A DNA stretch of 64,000 nucleotides from the NCBI RefSeq assembly GCF_013426735.1, contig NZ_AP023273.1:248001-312000 (forward strand). The letters are read 5' to 3'. A program made the position numbers and the translations under genes. The notes beneath the pieces were generated by a model, which did not search any database, had not been told where the DNA came from, and saw nothing but the letters and a program-made list of their open reading frames with translations. Each line of letters opens with the position of its first letter. Position 1 is the first letter of the stretch. Of the stretch, positions 61,507-64,000 are shown piece after piece. Source of the DNA: Agrobacterium vitis (GTDB lineage Bacteria; Pseudomonadota; Alphaproteobacteria; Rhizobiales; Rhizobiaceae).

Positions 61507-62472
61507 TCAGCTTGCCTTCGGGCGCCAGACGATCTCGGCAATCTTCAAAGGCTTCGGTAGAATTTGCAGGGCGTGAAATTCGTCGGCCAAGGCCTGCTGA
61601 TAGGCGATGGCTTCATCGTTCAGGGTAGACACGCTGCCGAGATCGGCGCCGGGCCGGGTCAGCACGGTCTTTGTCGTGTCGCGCGGCACGCCAGTGATTT
61701 CGGCGAGCGCTGTAATCGTCTCATCCAGATGGCTCTGCGCCCAAACGCCGGTCTTGCGCAATTCATCGATAACATCGGTGATCACCTCCGGGTTTTTACT
61801 GGTGAAATCACCATTGCCGAAATAAAAGCTCCAGCTATCGACAATACCGCTGGCGGTCGTCAACACCCTGGCATTTGGATCGGTCTCGGCCACCGCAAAA
61901 TAAGGGTCCCAGATTGCCCAGGCATCGACATTTCCAGATTTGAATGCCGCCCCCGCATCGGCAGGCGACAGATCCGCTGCCTTGACATCTGATGGCGTCA
62001 ATCCCGCCGTTTTCAGCGCCTTGACCACGAAATTATGAGCGCTCGAACCGCGCTTGAAGGCAAGCTTCTTGCCCTTGAGATCGGCAATCGACTGGATGGG
62101 TGAATCCTTGTGCACAAGCAATGCCGTGCCGGAGGGTGCTCCCTTGTAGGTGCCAACATAAAGAAGATTGCCGCCCGCCGCCTGGGCAAACAGTGGCGGC
62201 ACATCGCCTGTCGGACCAAAATCGAGCGCACCGGCCCCCAGCGCTTCCAGCAGCGGCGGGCCTGAGGTAAATTCAGCCCAGGTCACCGTGACGCCGCGCG
62301 CAGCCAGACGCTTTTCCAGCGCGCCCGTGCGCTTGGCCAGCGCCAGCACACCATTCTTCTGCCAACCGATGCGCAATGTCGTGATTGACGCCTGGGCGGT
62401 ACGGATTGCCGGCAAGGCGAGGATGGTGCCGGCAGCGCCAAGCAAGCCAAGGGTCTGTCTGCGGTTGATCAT
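61507..62472 (-). CDS. ssuA: Aliphatic sulfonate ABC transporter substrate-binding protein
   Basis: I use the ATG at 62472 (MINRRQTLGLLGAAG), giving 321 residues and a twin-arginine-like signal peptide; the open frame extending to 62751 lacks any signal. The mature part (LRIGWQKNGVLALAKRTGALEKRL, TWAEFTSGPPLLEALGAGALDFGPTGDVPP) is typical of SsuA-type binding proteins for alkanesulfonates. It precedes ssuD. No permease or ATPase lies on this strand here, so it probably shares the transporter encoded at the right edge of the window. Confidence 0.92.
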   Translation of the reverse strand: MINRRQTLGLLGAAGTILALPAIRTAQASITTLRIGWQKNGVLALAKRTGALEKRLAARGVTVTWAEFTSGPPLLEALGAGALDFGPTGDVPPLFAQAAGGNLLYVGTYKGAPSGTALLVHKDSPIQSIADLKGKKLAFKRGSSAHNFVVKALKTAGLTPSDVKAADLSPADAGAAFKSGNVDAWAIWDPYFAVAETDPNARVLTTASGIVDSWSFYFGNGDFTSKNPEVITDVIDELRKTGVWAQSHLDETITALAEITGVPRDTTKTVLTRPGADLGSVSTLNDEAIAYQQALADEFHALQILPKPLKIAEIVWRPKAS

Positions 62473-62873
62473 CAGCGGTCTCTTTCTTTGGTCGGTCGCA
62501 ATCGTCAGGCCTATATGATGATTTAGTCTATGGAATTTGTAAGCAATATTTTTCGCTTTATGGGCCGCTGCGGAAATTTCCTGCCGCCATTTCGCCGTCT
62601 CAAGGGGTCGGAATTTCGTCTCTTCCGAAGATGCAGAGACTGAAGTCAGCCACGGGGGTCGGTTTTCGCCAGCCCAGGTCCAACCCGCCAGACTAGGTCC
62701 AACCCGAATGAGGGCGTCATCGCCGCACGCTGCATCCCGGAAAACTGTCAAATGAGGAAAAATGTTTTCGCAGTTCGGGGAATATTGATCGATTTTATCT
62801 CCATTATTTCCATAGACTATATACTCTAACCTAAGGCGCCATCGCCCGGAATTGAGTTTTCAAGAGACGCACC
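62473..62873. promoter_or_regulatory. Divergent control region between two sulfonate-binding-protein genes
   Basis: The 401-base gap is AT-rich at both ends (promoters of the two divergent genes). It contains a 12-base sequence at one end and its exact reverse complement at the other: TAGTCTATGGAA (62524-62535) and TTCCATAGACTA (62808-62819), each about 52-54 bases from the respective start codon. This is the layout expected for a shared regulator binding each promoter. No gene is supported in between. Confidence 0.75.
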
Positions 62874-63842
62874 ATGACAGAATTGACCCGCCGCCTGTTC
62901 ACGACCGGTGCCCTTGGCTCCCTTGCTTTATCCCTGACGCTTGGCGCTGCCTTCCGCGCGCGGGCAGAAGAACTGAGCGTCTTGAAAATCGGCTACCAGA
63001 AAACCGGCCTGCCGGTCATCGCACGCCAGCAGGGCGTGATCGAAGCCGCCCTCAAGTCGCAAGGAACCTCGGTATCCTGGGTGGAGTTCGCCGCCGGGCC
63101 GCCGCTGGTCGAGGCCTTGAATGTCGGCTCCGTCCATGTCGGTTGGACCGGAGATGCGCCACCGATTTTCGGTCAGGCATCCGGGGCAGCCATCGTCTAT
63201 GCTGCGGCACTGCCGCCGAATGGCAAGGGCGAGGGCATCGTCGTCAAGGCCAGTTCCGGCATCAAGGATCTGGCCGGCCTCAAGGGCCGCAAGGTCGCGG
63301 TCGGAAAAGGTACCAGCGCCCATAACCTCGTTGTGGTTGCCCTGGAAAAGGCCGGGATCGGCTTTGACGAGATCACCCCGGTCTATCTGGGTCCGGCGGA
63401 TGCGGCGGCGGCCTTTGCCAGCGACAAGGTGGACGCCTGGGCCGTCTGGGACCCGTTCCTGGCGATTGCCGAGACCCGATATGATCTGGTGACGCTCGCC
63501 CGCTCCAGCGAAGTGCTTGACGTCAAAACCTATTTTCTCGCCAATCGCGACTTTGCAGCAAGCCATCCCGACACATTGGCGACCGTATTGAAGGCGCTCA
63601 CTGTTGCAGCGGAATGGTCCGCCAACAATCGCGATCAATTGGCCGCCGCCCTGCATGAGATTACCGGCGTGCCGCTCAACGCCCAGACTTTGGCCGCCAA
63701 CCGGGCCGAGTTCGGCATTTTCAAGATTACCGACGAGATCGTGGCAACCCAGCAAGAGACGGCCGACCGTTTCTTCCGGCTTGGCCTGATCCCGAAGAAA
63801 ATCAACATCAAAGACGCCGTGTGGGTTGCGCCAACCAATTGA
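62874..63842 (+). CDS. Second aliphatic sulfonate ABC transporter substrate-binding protein
   Basis: This 322-residue secreted protein has a twin-arginine-like signal (LTRRLFTTGALGS) ending near ARAEE and the same fold and key phrases as the divergent SsuA (VLKIGYQKTGLPVIARQQG, SWVEFAAGPPLVEALNVGSVHVGWTGDAPP, KVDAWAVWDPF). It is a paralogue with probably different sulfonate preference. The next gene, starting 56 bases downstream, is probably its permease. The gap contains a short direct repeat, CAACTGAAGA-like, near 63852-63875. Confidence 0.92.
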   Translation: MTELTRRLFTTGALGSLALSLTLGAAFRARAEELSVLKIGYQKTGLPVIARQQGVIEAALKSQGTSVSWVEFAAGPPLVEALNVGSVHVGWTGDAPPIFGQASGAAIVYAAALPPNGKGEGIVVKASSGIKDLAGLKGRKVAVGKGTSAHNLVVVALEKAGIGFDEITPVYLGPADAAAAFASDKVDAWAVWDPFLAIAETRYDLVTLARSSEVLDVKTYFLANRDFAASHPDTLATVLKALTVAAEWSANNRDQLAAALHEITGVPLNAQTLAANRAEFGIFKITDEIVATQQETADRFFRLGLIPKKINIKDAVWVAPTN

Positions 63843-63898
63843 AGACCTGGCCAACTGAAGACCCAGGCAACTGAAGATAATGATCCGGAGTTGAAGCG

Positions 63899-64000
63899 AT
63901 GCAGAATTCAAACATCAGACAAGATGCCGGACATGCCCCCTCGCTGGCCCCCTCGCTGGGACTTGCATGGTTTGGGGCTGGCCTGTCACGACTGGCTGGC
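63899..64000 (+). CDS. Start of probable sulfonate ABC permease, truncated by window
   Basis: An ATG at 63899 with GGAG about nine bases upstream opens a frame that continues to the window edge, giving 34 residues (MQNSNIRQDAGHAPSL then APSLGLAWFGAGLSRLAG). A short internal repeat encodes APSL twice. The identity as an SsuC-like permease is inferred only from position after the binding-protein gene. Confidence 0.5.
   Translation, partial: MQNSNIRQDAGHAPSLAPSLGLAWFGAGLSRLAG

Overview
The window looks like chromosomal DNA from a Rhizobiaceae alphaproteobacterium (Agrobacterium/Allorhizobium/Rhizobium type). The grounds are a bcsN-bcsA-bcsB cellulose locus (bcsN is typical of Hyphomicrobiales), high-GC genes packed with ATGA overlaps, a dense set of ABC importers, a NodD-like LysR regulator, and palindromic intergenic repeats of the rhizobial kind. 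Genus and species are inference. I found no tRNA, rRNA, CRISPR array, insertion sequence or phage gene. Gene functions are assigned from motifs and remembered family resemblance; no database search was run.

Layout. 1-5453: 5'-truncated bcsN, then bcsA and bcsB (cellulose synthesis), followed by a MipA/OmpV-like outer membrane protein. 6501-13204 (minus strand): eight tightly coupled genes with no pathway I recognise: HAD phosphatase, class III aminotransferase, arginase-fold protein, small SMR/EamA-type protein, fatty acid desaturase, alpha/beta hydrolase with a Cys nucleophile, FemAB/BioF2-like acyltransferase, second SMR-type protein. It reads like synthesis and export of an acylated amino compound and is the best candidate for an undescribed system. 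13384-15426: TctDE-type two-component system. 15583-34862: three ABC importers in series, namely a peptide/oligosaccharide-type (family 5) system, a ROK-family protein plus six-hairpin glycosidase followed by a spermidine/iron-type importer, and a Ugp-type glycerol-3-phosphate importer that ends in a TIM-barrel gene instead of ugpQ.

34917-40102: a FixJ-like response regulator and PAS-less histidine kinase, divergent from a NitT/TauT-like ABC transporter with a fused double permease, a long ATPase and no binding protein nearby. 40329-50407: a ten-gene aromatic catabolic cluster on the minus strand (C-C hydrolase, EthD protein, extradiol dioxygenase, Rieske ferredoxin, FAD monooxygenase, MFS transporter, cupin, FAH-family hydrolase, epimerase, cyclase) divergent from a NodD-like LysR gene; a flavonoid or related plant phenolic is the likely substrate. 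50490-57039: an RND efflux operon led by an apparently inactive alpha/beta hydrolase, with a divergent LysR regulator.

57313-64000: a sulfur/sulfonate region: a divergent acyl-CoA-dehydrogenase-like flavoprotein between two related palindromic repeats, a flavin reductase, an Rrf2 regulator, ssuD with a sulfonate-binding protein, and a second divergently transcribed sulfonate-binding protein followed by the start of a probable permease gene cut by the window edge. Together the genes suggest a plant-associated cell that scavenges varied plant- and soil-derived solutes (sugars, glycerol phosphodiesters, phenolics, sulfonates) and builds a cellulose surface.
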